A stretch of 64,000 bases of DNA from Toxonevra muliebris (GCA_963691655.1 OY829329.1:61932852-61996851), one strand, 5' to 3'. Shown: positions 33,331 through 45,334, counted from the first letter of the stretch. The notes: generated by a model not told the origin, from the letters alone. Numbers and translations are program-made.

Positions 33331-36300
33331 AAACTTTCTTATAATTCCCCATACACTTCATATCGATAGTGAATATAAGAAAGTTATGAGAATTAACCAC
33401 CAGGCGAAGACGGAAATCGAATTGAATTGAATACAAATCCGAATTTTATATATGCGAAATATTTTGGGTTCGTTCTAAAAATATTATCGGATAAGACTAT
33501 TCGGTTTTCCAAGTTTGGAAAACGCTGCTCGGTGTAAATTTGTTTGGTAGTTTGCTCAGAACTTGCCTGGCCTGCACTGGTCCAAACATATCATGCTCAA
33601 ACTGGTTCTTACATATCTACTACACCTATTTATAACTATAAAAACAAGTACTGACAACTTAAAGTTCCCACCTCAAGTGTAGGGTATCCAAAAACCAACG
33701 CAACAAAAATAAGCATGCATATGCCTCAAAGTATGCAATGAAAAAATATAAAAAAAATACGACGCGAAACTCATGAACAAAATAACTTTTGTGAATTCCC
33801 ATTGCAACGAGAGGATGCACTTTTCACAAGAATAGAATATAAAAAAATATACAATCCACGCGTATAGAAGGAGAAGAAGAAGAAGAAGAGCATAAACACC
33901 GTTATAAAGCAGGAGAGAGAGAGAATGAGTGAGTAGCTGCAACTGGAGCCACGTATGTTGACAGCATGCTTCTGCTGCTGCTGTGTTAGCTAGCTTGGCT
34001 TGTGTCTGCTTGCTTGAAAAACTAGCAATAGAACGTGGTAAAGCGGAAACGGAAAAGAAAAATATTGTTTCAATTCGATTGCATAAGCGAAATTGGCTGA
34101 TTGTGTACACAAAAACAAGCGAACGAGTGAGCGAGTAAGCGCGTCATTGTATTTGTGTGTTTTTTTGGGCTATATATGTGCATGTTTGATGTACACTTAC
34201 ATACATATTTATAAATGTATGTGTATATTTGAAAATCTTGACAATACCAAGCACGGCACAGAGAATGTGGTTTGTTGCACTCAACGCTTAAAGCAAGAGC
34301 AATTGTTTGTGTTTATATGTATGCATGCATGTGTAGTGTATAAAGATAAAGCGAATAGAGGAATAGTAGGGAATAAAGTGCAAGTGTTGCTCGCAGACAG
34401 GAGACGGCGACGCGGTACACAACACCAAAGACACGTCGTTGATGTCTACTTTATGCTCATCTTGTGAATTAGCTATACTCGTCGTACCACATATACCCAA
34501 AGGTGACATACTCCGGCTTGCATATGTGTTGATGCTCTATAGCTACTGATTTTTCTTCCTCTTCTTCGGGCTCACCCTTTTATTCTACCTTTTTTTATTT
34601 CTTACATTTTGCATTTTAAAGATTTTTGTGCACGCTTTGTCTCAACATTTTTATTTTTTACTTTGCTTTTCTTAGCGATTGGTAGAAAAAGAGTGAATAA
34701 CTTTGTCAAAAGAAGTATAAGATCTTGGTTAGCTATAAAAAGCAGGATTGCTTTGTTTGTATATGTGAGTATAGTGTGTCTGTGTCTGTGAATGTGCGGA
34801 TGGAGATGGTGCTCATGTGATTGTAAGGAAAATTGAAAAGAATATAATTGCAAAACTTTATTGAACCATACCGAAATCGATGTGAAAAGAATTGAAATTG
34901 ACAATTTTATTTTACAGAAAATATGTGCTCGTAGTATATATGAGAATGTAATGAACGTAAATAAAGTTGATATGTATGCGTTATAAATAGCAGTAAATTA
35001 AAAAAAAAAAATTATTCAAGCGCATTTTCTTTCAACATATTTACTCATAAGTGAATTGTAACAATTTGTGAATATATTTTTCTCAGAAACCATAATTTTG
35101 ATTTAATTTTCTACTTGGGTTTTTTTCGTTAATCTATTTTTAGCATTTTATTTCTTCTTATGTTTAAGAAAATATATATTAAATTATAATTAAAATAATA
35201 ATATTAAAATGACTAAAGTTAAGACTTTCTTATCACACTTCATTCTATTCCAATTCATTGCTTCGTTCTTGAATTTAATTACTCATCAAAATGTTGCAAT
35301 GAAGAGATAAAGCGGTAGAGAGACATGGCAGTGAAGAGACAAAGAAGTTCAGAGAAAAAAGTCAGAGAAAGAGGAAAATATAATGTGTGCATAGCTATGT
35401 GAATGCACATATTTTAATCATTCATGCGTTAACTTTATGGAAATTTCATAGACATAAATCTATTTTTGAATGTAATTTTCTTCAGCTTTCTGTGGCAAAG
35501 TGTTTATGTATGCTTTGTAATTTGTTTTATTTTACTTTTTTCTAATGCTTGAGTTCATATTTTATGTATATATATTAAATATAGTAGATTTTTAGCTTTA
35601 ATTGATTTGATCAACCACAAGAAAGATTTTCTGTAAACTAATTTGTAAGCAATGTAGTATAGACATACATATATGCAAATGTATTTATTTATTTACATAA
35701 TTCTCTCTAGTTTACTCTTATATGATTTACATATGGCCAATTTTTTCTATAGGAGTAACGTGCGAAAAAAAAAATTCTTTGAATTTCGCACTATGTCGAA
35801 TAAATCCCATTCCCATACCATTGAAAAACATAAATGTCAAATCAATCGGTTGCTTTCGCTCTTCACTGTGCACGTTCCTTTCACTTGTGTCGAAATGGTC
35901 TAAAATTCAAATCGGAACAAAAACGTAAAAATAACTATATTATTTTAGATTTTTTTCTTTCCGTTAGCTTTGTGTAATAGAAAAGGACTTGAAATTATGA
36001 AACAATTCAAAATGCAGTTCAATTCATTCTTTTTTGTTGGTTGTGATGGTTTTGAAATGCACCGCAAATTTCATGTAACGTTAAAGACTTAATTTTACAA
36101 AAAGTTTTTTCTGAAAATTATAACAAAACAAAAATTGGAAACGACCTACTTTTTTCGAGAAATTTTGACCTAGGTTCTAGATACAAATGCATTTCTTTTC
36201 AAAATTATTCAATTTCTTTGCTGCATTGGCCATCAAACTTGTATTACGTCAAAGATCAATTTCGCTGGAAAAATTGTACTTTGTGATTCGACATAAAAAC

Positions 36301-36345
36301 ATAATTTACTGTCCTCAGAAACCACAGAGCCGGGCATAGAGTAGC
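33331..36345. other. Noncoding DNA with microsatellites
   Basis: An 11-bp hairpin (ACTTTCTTATA/TATAAGAAAGT) lies at about 33334-33388. GAAGAAGAAG and GAGA words occur near 33870-33930, and ACATA words from 34190. Several open frames exist (for example 33673-34110 on the minus strand and 34093-34467 on the plus strand), but each is low-complexity or crosses microsatellite and lacks splice signals. No gene is recognised. Confidence 0.5.
36000..36345 (+). repeat. Old repeat with TAACGTTAAAGAC word (part 1)
   Basis: ATGTAACGTTAAAGACTTAA occurs at 36074. The same word in the same orientation occurs again at about 39407 and 39585 and in changed form at 39382 and 41158. These pieces look like remains of one old element or repeat family. 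Later insertions (the hAT element at 36751 and the MITE at 38004) lie between them. Boundaries are unknown. Confidence 0.4.
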
Positions 36346-36750
36346 CAGATGTACTGATTTAGTCAGTACATGCACTGATTTTCTTGGATTTTTTTTAAAA
36401 GTACTGATTTTAAAATTCTGAAATCAGTATGCAAACTCAACTATTTTTGAATTTTACATTATTTAAGAACTAAGTTTTGTAATCTTAATAACATTTTTGG
36501 TCTTTTTATATAAAATTTATATCTATTTTGAATTATTTTAATTAAAACTAGACAGAAATATAGGTTTTTTCAAAATTTCCAACTGTAGAAAAATTGTAAA
36601 TTTTTTTTCGACTCCACTGAAAAAACTATCAGTTTATTGTTCACTTTCTAGAGGAAGGAAAGAAACAGACTTGCCTTAAAGAGTTTATAAAATGAGCTTA
36701 TAATCAAAAGTCAAAATCTATATAGACCTGGAAAATGTACTGGTTTGTAC
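36346..36750. repeat. Sequence with iterated TACTGATTT word
   Basis: GTACTGATTTAGTCAGTACA, GCACTGATTTTC and AGTACTGATTTTAAAA occur within about 70 bases (36350-36420). Another GTACTGATTTTTG lies beyond the hAT insertion (37311). This resembles the arm of a non-autonomous element with iterated binding words; the second end was not identified. Confidence 0.35.
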
Positions 36751-37304
36751 CAGGGCCGTAGCTAGGATTTTTTTCGGAGGGGCGAGGGGTTTCATTCGAA
36801 AAAAATTGACATTGACTTGCCATTACTGATCATGAGCCCGACCTCAAAAAAATTACCAAAAGTACTAAAAATAGTCAGAGGCTCATTTTTTTCAAATGAT
36901 TATCAATGGGAATTCGGGTCTTGATAAGGAATCCGGATGAGGTTGGCTTATATTCCCAAAATTCGTGCAGTTACTGCATTGAAAGAGGTCTTCCGAGTCG
37001 GGGTGCTCTGAGCAATAATGGGTTAAAGAATTAATTACATTTTAAGGTTGTTTCCTAGAACTTTGGAGCTGATCCACTACTACTGCCCTACATGGGCTTT
37101 GTGAATAAAATGATTCCTAGTGTTTGTGAATGAATTTTTTATACTGAACACGAATCTGAGTTCAAAAACTTCCCATCACGCCACGTTTTAGAAAAAATGG
37201 GATAGAAAACCCTAAAATAGAATTTTTGGCCATTTTTAATTTGGGAGGGGTCAGAACCCCCAAAACCCCCACACCTACCCCCCCGCCCCCTAAATACGGT
37301 CTTG
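36751..37304. mobile_element. hAT-type MITE, copy A
   Basis: The left end is CAGGGCCGTAGCTAGGATTT; the right end in reverse complement is CAAGACCGTATTTAGGGGGC. A perfect 8-bp target duplication GTTTGTAC lies at 36743-36750 and 37305-37312. It shares its interior, in opposite orientation, with the element at 55844-56765: for example the block around GGAATCCGGATGAGGTTGGC, CTGAGCAATAATGGGTTAA and AACGTGGCGTGATG read on one strand or the other. It is about 370 bp shorter than that copy, so internally deleted. There is no coding frame. Confidence 0.88.
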
Positions 37305-37312
37305 GTTTGTAC

Positions 37313-38003
37313 TGATTTTTGTATTTAATTAGTCCAATATACGGATTGTTTAGATAAAAATAAATGTAGTTTGTATGGAACTTATAAAAAAAAAATAAGA
37401 CTTTTAAATTTCATCAGTCGGTCTGGAAATGGTTGTACGTCAATAACGTGTTTTAGAAAGTTGTCTTACTTAATGAAAATAATAAAAAAAAAATGAATAT
37501 CCGTACATTTAATTTGATTTTAAGACCCTCTTAGCCGAAAAACCCTAAAAATATGGAATTTTTCATGTTTTTTGCACCAAAGCGCACCCTAGCGGCCGTT
37601 ATTGGTAAAAATAAACTACAGATTCAGATTCCTCGTACCCGAAAACCCCTAGAAAGACTTTTTGATGATAAAAATATTTGCATTTAAATGATACTACTCC
37701 GACACGACCATAGACTAAAGCAGCAACTTCAAACGGAAAAATGGCTTAAAATCGCCAACCTGGGAAAACTGAGAAACAACATTTATAACCCAACCTTTCA
37801 GAAAAACTTAGTTTCATTAATTCCCAAAAAAAAAGAAACCGAAATGCTCCACAGTGTTGTAAGTAGTGGGGTGCAAAATACACCCCTCGTGACGGAGCAT
37901 TAAGAGCACTACAATGTGATATTGCAAGAGTGGTTTTTTAAAACCAGTGAAAAACAAACAGAACTATGATATTTTCAATAAATACAAAATTTTTTTTTTT
38001 TCA
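37313..38003. other. AT-rich noncoding DNA
   Basis: A plus-strand frame at 37688-37903 (MILLRHDHRLKQQLQTEKWL...) is not recognised and lacks splice or promoter context. The rest is AT-rich filler. Confidence 0.4.
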
Positions 38004-39313
38004 CACTCAAAAAAAAAGGCCATGTAAAATTGATATTTTTGTAATGTTATTTTCAATGTAAAAACAGAAATGTTAGTTTTACGTCAAAAAATATCAGATT
38101 GATCTGTTTTGTGTTGTATTAAAATTAAAACTATCATATTGATAATAATTCGTATTACAAATTATAATGTTAAAATTACATTAGAAATGTTCGCATTACT
38201 TAATACGTTTTTCATGTAAAATTGATATTATTCTGTGTAAATTTAACATTAAAAATGTAAACAGGCTAGTATAGCATTGAAAATTAAGACTTTTTGAATA
38301 AGTATAACATAACAAAAAAGTATAACATAAAAAACTATCATGAACTGATCGAATGGGGACCGTTCAGAAAAAATGACACCTAGAATCATTTTCTCACACA
38401 CACACACTCTCCCATGTACTAGACTTTCAAATAACGAACTGTTATGCAGACTAGCTACGATGGGAAAAAAACAACAACATAAGTGTATAGAACGGTAGTG
38501 GTAGTTTCTTTCAATATCACTATTCAGTGAAGATATTTGGAATCAAATCCATAATTCTGGGTTATGATTTCAAATATTAGTAGCTTATATGGGATATTGA
38601 AAGATTAAGAACTACCACTAAGATCACTGATGAGGAATTGTGGCGGATTCCGAAACGGCCGTCTGATTTGCCCGTCTCTATATACATTGTTGTTGTGATG
38701 ACTACATTTGTTCATTAACCTGTTTATATATAACTTCATAAAAAATTTAAACTGACAACACTTTTTAATTGTGAAATAGTTTTGCGTTTCGTCGGATGAG
38801 AGTGAACAATAATAGTTTAAATAAAAATAGTGTGAAAAAAAATTTGTGAAAAAGTGTTCAAATAATAATAAATGAGAATAAAATAAACTAAAACGTGTTT
38901 TAAAAATTTTACTGTTTTGGAATTATTTACGTTTATATATTATTATTAATAATTATTATTACAGAAATAAAATTATATAAAATGCAAAAAACTTCTTTAT
39001 TGTGTTTTATTTAACATTTTAAGTTTTCAATTTTACGTTAAATTTATATCAAATTTTACATTTTGCAATATAAGTGGTACATTGTTGTCATGTCATTTCA
39101 ACATTATTGTCATATCAATATTACATTAAAATAATGTATTTCTTTTACATTTTTAGTGTTTAAATTGCATTATTTTCGCATCATTAATACATTTTTCAGT
39201 AATGTTATAATTACATTTTGTAATGTCAATTTTGATATTTTTTATGTTGGCTGAATATTGTAAACAAAAAATGTTATTTTTACAGCTGTTTCATTTACTT
39301 TTTTTTTTGAGTG
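38004..39313. mobile_element. MITE-like element with iterated arms, CACTCAAAA ends
   Basis: The left end is CACTCAAAAAAAAAGG and the right end is the complement CACTCAAAAAAAAAAGTAAA. Both arms repeat words like ATGTAAAATTGATATT, AATGTTATTTT and TTACATTAAAAATG in either direction for several hundred bases. The middle is unique and holds an inverted pair (GTGGTAGTTTCTTTCAATAT near 38499 and its complement near 38590-38620). No frame for a transposase exists. No target duplication is certain, so the superfamily is unassigned. Confidence 0.6.
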
Positions 39314-39359
39314 CACCTTCTAGCAATTTTTAGTTTTTTTATTGAATCATATTTTCTTG

Positions 39360-39720
39360 TTTCTCAAAATAAAATCGCTTGGTAACGTTATAGACTTTTC
39401 CGTGTAACGTTAAAGACCGCACATTTTGAATCTTAGAAGTGCAAGAGAAATATTTGGTTGGAATTATTTTGATTTCAGTAGTTTACTTGATCCCTCATAT
39501 TCGACAATACAGTGCTTTATTTTAGGTTTTTTCATTGCTACTTTCGCTAATTTTTTTCAAAATGTATAGCTACCTCGAAACTCACTAACGTTAAAGACCA
39601 CATAAAACTGGTTATATCTTTGAAACGACAAAAGTTAAAAAAAAGTTTGTTCACATGAAATGTAGGCCTTGAGATCTATTTTTATGTCCATGTAAAAAAA
39701 CTCACATGCGCAACTTAGTG
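39360..39720 (+). repeat. Old repeat with TAACGTTAAAGAC word (part 2)
   Basis: GTAACGTTATAGACTTTTCC (39382), GTAACGTTAAAGACCGCACA (39409) and CTAACGTTAAAGACCACATA (39584) lie in one orientation. They match the word at 36076 and the changed copy at 41158. See the entry at 36000. Confidence 0.45.
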
Positions 39721-39833
39721 TACTCGATGCAAGTGAAACTTCTTTGGTAGGTTTGTGACTAGGAATATGTCAGTGCAATAACAGCAGACTAGGAGAGATA
39801 ATTGTATGTATGCACATGGCATTTAAATAGTTA

Positions 39834-40302
39834 ATATGAGTCGGTATATATCCAAAGTGCCAAGGCCATAGACGAAAATTTTCCAGATTTTTTATGTAAT
39901 ACACACTGACCGTAAAAATAAATAGTTTAAACAAAAGAAATTATGTTATTAATTAATGTTAATTAAATTAAAAACCTATTTAATTTAACTTTTTTTTCAA
40001 AAGTGACAAAGTCCCTTCGTAAGTGTAAATCAAAATTACTTAAGTCCCTTTCAGCCAATCGCACTGTTTCCTTGTTCTGCTGCTGCATTGCAATAAATTT
40101 AAATTTTTGGCTTGTACATGACCGCATTCATACAGATGCTTTATGTTTTCTTGTGCTTGAGTCCAGATGATTTTTTTTCGAAACTAATTAGGTCCATATG
40201 GTATTTATCAAAAGTGCTTAAGTCCAACGTAAAACAGGTTTATTTTGAATTTGGCTTACCATTATTTTTTCTTCGCAAAATGTCTCCAAAAACAGTTTTT
40301 TA
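39834..40302 (+). mobile_element. Element X, second copy, 3'-truncated
   Basis: From ATGAGTCGGTATATATCCAA through ACACTGACCGTAAAAATAAA, TTAATGTTAATTAAATTA, TATGGTATTTATCAAAAGTG and TTCTTCGCAAAATGTCTCCA, this follows the sequence of the element at 54079-56900 in order, without that copy's two insertions. Similarity fades after about 40302, and the far inverted end is not found, so this copy is truncated. It shows what element X looks like when empty. Confidence 0.7.
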
Positions 40303-41218
40303 AAGTAGCCATTTTGAACATTGTAGAAGTGCATTTTTTTAAATTGATAGAAAAGAGTGAGTTAATAGAAGATTATTAATATTACTTTTATTACTTAGGA
40401 CTAAATTATAAATTTTATTTATAATAAAAAACGTATAAATAATGTTATTAAAATTAGTTTTCTTTATTGGGAAATACCCTGAATATGTTAAGAGCAAAAA
40501 AATAATATAAAAAGCAACGACTATTTCTCCCTATGTTCATGCAATACTATACAAATTATTTTCTTATAAATTCTCACCTAAAAATTTAACTATGAAAGTA
40601 CAACTCTGTTGCAAAAAGAAGAATATTATCAAAATAAATTTTTTCTCTATTGTCAAAGTTCCTCTTACTTGTCAAAATGCATCTATTTGAATTGTTTATG
40701 TTTTTCATAGTACCTTGAAGTCAACAGATGGCATTATTATTGTATCGAGTCATCTCTTTCTCACTCATTGCAGATCTGTCATTTATGTTCTATTGTGAAA
40801 ACAAATATTCTTCTTTGTACACAAATAACGCACACACGTATTCTAAAAAATAATCACTTAAAAAATTGTAAATTCAGTAAATTAATGTTTAATATATGAA
40901 ACCAATTTGAGGGATTTTTAACATATTTCATTTTCATCTCTTTTGTTTTTCACTTCGCTATGTAATAACCCTAAATGGAAGCATTGTGAATATGGAATTT
41001 GAATAGTTTCCGTCCCCGTTCTTCTTATATTTCCTTTTTCCGTCCCCACTTTCTGTTTCCTGTTCAGTTTACCCCTCAAAACGCCGCCAAAGAAGTTTCA
41101 CTTCAAAAAATTGGCTTCATGGGACATTTTCGACATATTTACGAAAAGATGCGTACGATTGTAACGTTAAAGTCCAAAAAATTTGACTTTTTGTTGTTGT
41201 AATTTTTATTTTTTTGCC
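40303..41218. other. AT-rich noncoding DNA
   Basis: No coding exon. GTAACGTTAAAGTCCAAAAA at 41161 is a changed copy of the word described at 36000 and 39360. Confidence 0.5.
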
Positions 41219-41302
41219 ATATCGTCGCCTGAGAATTGATTTGGCGTATGTGTATAAGTATTCCTATGCCTATACGCCAAATCAATACTCAGGCGACGAT
41301 AT
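41219..41302. repeat. Near-perfect 31-bp-stem hairpin
   Basis: The left arm 41219-41249 (ATATCGTCGCCTGAGAATTG...) pairs with the right arm 41272-41302 (...CAATACTCAGGCGACGATAT) with one mismatch and a 22-base loop. The folded size, about 84 nt, is in the range of a miRNA precursor, but the near-perfect pairing is also typical of a small inverted duplication or a MITE core. The arms are GC-richer than the flanks. I do not recognise a known miRNA in it. Confidence 0.85.
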
Positions 41303-42923
41303 ACCTATTTGTTTGTGGTTATAATATCTCACTGTTATTCAAGTACTCTCTTCTTATTTGATATTTTTGTTGTTGTAATATCTCATTGTTGTGCAAAAGT
41401 TTTTATAAACTCACGCTAAACTATATTTGTCTTGCATGTGTTGTTTTTTTGTTGTGATTTATATCTCTTCTTCTCTCGCTCATACGCTCACCCCAAAAGT
41501 ATTTGGTTTCCAGTTGTTGCAATTTCTCTCTGCTAATTATATACTCCCTCCCATATGTTCATTTCTTTTCACATGTGTATTTTGTTGTTGTTGTGAGAAA
41601 TCATATTATTCGGTAGGTAAGAGAAGGAAAGTTTAAAGCTAAATTTAACTTATTCAAAACTAATCTACGCATTTTCTTATTTTAGTGTAAGAACAATCGG
41701 AGTGTACATACATTCCGAATAAATATTCCAATTAATTCAATTCACACACACTCACTGAGTATAAAACACAATAACGTTTATCATGGAGTTTAATAAAACC
41801 GAAATTAATTAAATTCTTGTAATTAGAAATTCTCGAATTAAAATTAAAAAATAAGTAAATATTTGAAATATTTTGAAAATGTCACACACAAAAATTTAAA
41901 TCCAAAATTTTGCAGCATCATGCAAACATAATTAAGTCTGGCTAAAACCGATTCACCTCAGATGAACTCACAAAAAAAAAAAAGAAAATTGTGTTGTTAA
42001 TCAAAAACTATAAAAACAAGCTAGAAAAAAACTAAATTTTAGTAAAGGCGCTGGTCAAAGTAGATTACTTACAGCAGAGATAAGAAATTTTTTCGTCATC
42101 GAGTTAGAAAGCAAAAAATGTGTGAAAACTATAATTACTCATACGCTCACCAGAAGATCTAAGCAAAAATCAATAAAGCGAAACCAACACACACAAATAT
42201 ATGTGTATATGTTCTTGAATTCATAAAATTTAATACAAGTATTAAACATTAAACACAAGTAGAGATTACGTGTCATTTTCTGGAGAATTATTTTTCTTTC
42301 TTTACCTTTTTCTACATTATTTTTTTTTTTGCCTACTTATTTCTGTTAAAGCAAATTATTTGGGAGTGGCTTTTCCTTTCGCATACAAATATAAATAAAA
42401 ATAATAGAGAAAAAATAACAAACACCAGCATTAACTAAAAGAAACCCCTCATGCGTTTGTATTTAGATATATACTATGTATTTGGTTACACTTAAGCAAA
42501 ACAATAGAAACCACAATAGAAAATCACAGCATGTATCCCACATTTTTTGCTTTACTCAAAAATCTCTCTATGCTGCGCTTTCATACGTCGCTCTTTTATA
42601 CTTTCAACTCTCGTACTATTGGTATTTTGCTAAGTAATAATGACAAACGCTGCATGACATTAAATCGCATACTCTTACTCATACACCCTCTCATTTTATA
42701 GTGTGTGTGTGTGAACCCAGTGGGAAAAGTTGAAAAACAGAACAGCTAAAAGCAAACAAAACAAAACTGAAAACTATTGAATAATATGTGAAATTTTCAA
42801 AAAAAGGAAAAAAAAAAAATTTAAATAAAACGCCTTTTCTAGTCAAACTTGATAGCGCTTGAACTGCGCGTTAGATAAGTTATTCTTGCTGTAATTCAGT
42901 GAAGTTTCTTGTGCATTTCAGTG
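41303..42923. other. AT-rich noncoding DNA
   Basis: TTGTTGTTGTAATATCTC words recur near 41320-41385, with GT and AC words and poly(A/T) runs. No gene or RNA gene is recognised. Confidence 0.55.
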
Positions 42924-43115
42924 TACAGTCTTTTCAACAAGAGCGTGTTTGGCCTTAGTTATACGAACAACTTTGAGAATCAAGTGGAATTTTATTTTCA
43001 ACATTCAACATTTCATTGCGAATGGCGCTGTATAATCTTTCAAACTACCGCAATTAAAATTTCGCTGTTTAAGCAATTTTTCAAAGCAAAATGTCCTAGG
43101 AAGGTGCTGCAAATA

Positions 43116-44374
43116 TTGGGAGTATGAATGTATAAACTCGTAATTTTTTCGAAATTTGGACATTTATTGTGAAAAGTGATTATAAATTTATTCTTTAAAG
43201 TATTGTCCATCGTTAGCCACAACCTTTTCCCATCTTTCTGGTAGCATACGGATTCCGCGTCGAAAGAACTCCTCATCTTTTGAGGCTATCCAGGAATCGA
43301 CCCATTTTTTGAGTTCTTCGAAAGAACGGAAGTGCTGTTCAGCCAGGCCATGTGTCATCGATCGGAACAAGTGGTAATCAGAAGGAGCAATGTCTGGAAA
43401 ATACGGCGGGTGGGGTAGCACTTCCCATTTAAGCGTTTCCAAGTATGTTTTTACTTGCCTTGCAACATGCGGCCGAGCATTGTCGTGCTGGAGAATAGCT
43501 TCGTTCTCATATTCTGGCCTCTTACCCTTTAATGCTCTGCTCAAACGCATCAACTGTAGTCGGTAGCGGTCGCCAGTGATCGTTTCATTCGGTTTCAACA
43601 GCTCATAATACACGACACCTTTCATATCCCACCGAATACACAGCATGAGCTTGGATCCATGGATGTTCGGCTTTGCCGTTGATGTTGATGCATGTCCGGG
43701 CGGTCCCCATGATTTTTTACGCTTTGGGTTATCGTAACGTATCCACTTTTCATCGCCAGTCACAATACGATGCAGAAAACCCTTTCTTTTCTGTCGTTCA
43801 ATCAGCAGTTCACATGTGAAAAATCGTCGTTCGACGTCTCTCGTCTTCAATTCGTACGGCACCCAATTTCCTTGCTTTTGAATCATTCCCAATGTTTTTA
43901 ATCGTTTAGAAATGGTTGATTGATCAACTCCCAAAGATTCTGCAAGTTCTTGTTGCGTTTGACATGAATCTTCTTCGAGTAATGCCTTCAATTCTTCATC
44001 TTCGAACTTTTTCGGGCCGCCTGAACGTTTCCTGTCTTCAACATCAAAATCACCACTTTTGAAACGGGCATACCACATCTGACACATTCAGTGAGTGAGC
44101 TTCAGTGAGTAAACGATGTGCTTCAGTTGCGTTTTTCTTTAAATGGAAGAAGCAAATTAAAACTTCCCGCAAATGTTGTTTTGTTGGCACGAAATTCGAC
44201 ATTTTCAGCTATAGTAAAACACTTTTGTAAAATTATGAAAATTATTTGACAGATCAATTTTTATAGTATTTTTGGCGCTCTTCAAGCTAGAATAGTGGTC
44301 AATGTCAAAAAAATGGCGCGTATGGTAGATATGAAGTTAGTCACAATTACGAGTTTATACATTCATACTCCTAA
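43116..44374 (-). mobile_element. mariner element, nearly intact, nested in Tc1-like element
   Basis: The 30-bp inverted ends match with one mismatch (TTGGGAGTATGAATGTATAA left; TTAGGAGTATGAATGTATAA in complement right). They are flanked by TA duplications at 43114-43115 and 44375-44376. The length is 1259 bp, normal for mariner. The single gene lies on the minus strand. The matching ends and long frame suggest a recent insertion, later than the Tc1-like element it interrupts. Confidence 0.95.
43188..44202 (-). pseudogene. mariner (DD34D) transposase, one frameshift
   Basis: Translation from the ATG at 44202 begins MSNFVPTKQHLREVLICFFH and runs about 40 codons. It then shifts by one base near 44090-44110, close to a small CTCACTGAA duplication. 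The second frame is open for 299 codons from 44087 to the stop at 43188. It carries a helix-turn-helix region (GVDQSTISKRLKTLG), the linker WVPYEL, and all three catalytic acids: Asp112 (TGDEKW), Asp202 (QHDNARPH) and Asp237 (APSDYHLF) of that 299-residue frame, 34 residues between the last two. YFPDIAPSD has Phe where Ser is usual. The C-terminus (RWEKVVANDGQYFKE) is complete. Full span matches about 340 codons. The lost N-terminal frame removes the first DNA-binding motif, so activity is unlikely without repair. Confidence 0.92.
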
Positions 44375-44376
44375 TA

Positions 44377-45240
44377 TCTTAAGAAGTTGAAGGCATTCGT
44401 TAAGAAATGGAACCAACTTTTTTTAAGAGACCAGAATGTTTACGACTTACCAAATCATTGTGCTTCTAGGGGAACATCACAGCAGCAGGATTCGATTCCG
44501 TGATAGCATGAGTTTTTGAAGCCAATTCAACAATTACACTTGAAGCAGCCCAACAAAAACTTAGTCGTTTAAATGAATTCAAAATTTTGAGGTACCATAA
44601 CCAAACTCTTACTGACGGCAAAACAAACAAAAAAATGGCAGGAATGGGTTGTCGAACATATAGATAATGATTGGAACGATGCGGTCTTTACAGACGAATC
44701 TTTTTTATGGATGGCAGATACCATGAAACGTGCATTGCCCATTAAGGGCAGTAAGATGGTTCTGAGATTAGTTAAGCATTCAGGAAAAGCTCATGTTTGG
44801 GGATGCTTTTGAAAACAGAGTTTCGACAGGATAATCATATTTACGAGAAATTTGGATATCCAGTACATAATCTATTTATACCAGCAACCAATAACTGGTT
44901 TGGGAAAAGAAATCGAAATTGTGGGCTTTAAGAGCCCAACATCAAAGTCGCTTGTGCAGTAAGTGAAAAGCGGAAAATCGGACAAGAATTTCGGAATGCG
45001 CCTCTCAATCTTCAGATGCTAACCACATTGAAAATTTCTAAGCAATTATTAAGCTTAAGATGAGCAGAAAAAAAGCTATGAACATTACCCAATTGAAACG
45101 ACAGATTAAGCCAAAATGGCGGTGTTTGCCGCAATCGTACGCTGAAAACCTAGAGATAATATGACCTCGCGATACCACGAAATTACTCAAAATTTTGGTA
45201 ACTGGACAGTATATTGATATTTTTTAGCGCATTGGACAAA
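44377..45240 (+). pseudogene. Tc1-like (DD34E-type) transposase relic
   Basis: Frames on the plus strand read QEWVVEHIDNDWNDAVFTDE with the first Asp (codon 44693-44695). Next come KHSGKAHVWGCF, then after breaks SRLCSK and SSDANHIENF with the Glu (45030-45032), and the tail IKLKMSRKKAMNITQLKRQI then PQSYAENLEI. This is the order of Tc1-family transposases. Several stops and frameshifts are present, and no Asp stands at the expected second catalytic place (before SRLC). Most of the N-terminal DNA-binding part is missing, in line with the short element. It is non-functional. Confidence 0.82.
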
Positions 45241-45334
45241 GAAACGTTTAAAAATAATGTGGAGTTTTTTTTTTTTTTGATTGGGGCATTTTTGAAGGAC
45301 TTAGGCCGAAAACGCTCTTGTTGAAAAGACTGTA

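Larger units (their letters stand above)
42926..45332 (+). mobile_element. Tc1-like element interrupted by a mariner
   Basis: The left end CAGTCTTTTCAACAAGAGCG (42926) and the right end, whose complement is the same 20 bases, are flanked by TA (42924-42925 and 45333-45334). The repeats extend with differences (TGTTTGGCCTTAGT against TTTTCGGCCTAAGT). CAGT ends and TA duplication are the Tc1 pattern. The transposase relic lies at 44590-45240. A complete mariner (43116-44374) sits inside at a TA. Removing it and one TA leaves about 1.15 kb, shorter than the usual 1.6 kb, so the element was also internally deleted. Confidence 0.88.

Noticed and set aside
33673..34467. Overlapping 145- and 124-codon frames
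   Set aside because: Both are low-complexity and run through GAAGAA, GAGA and ACATA microsatellites on opposite strands.
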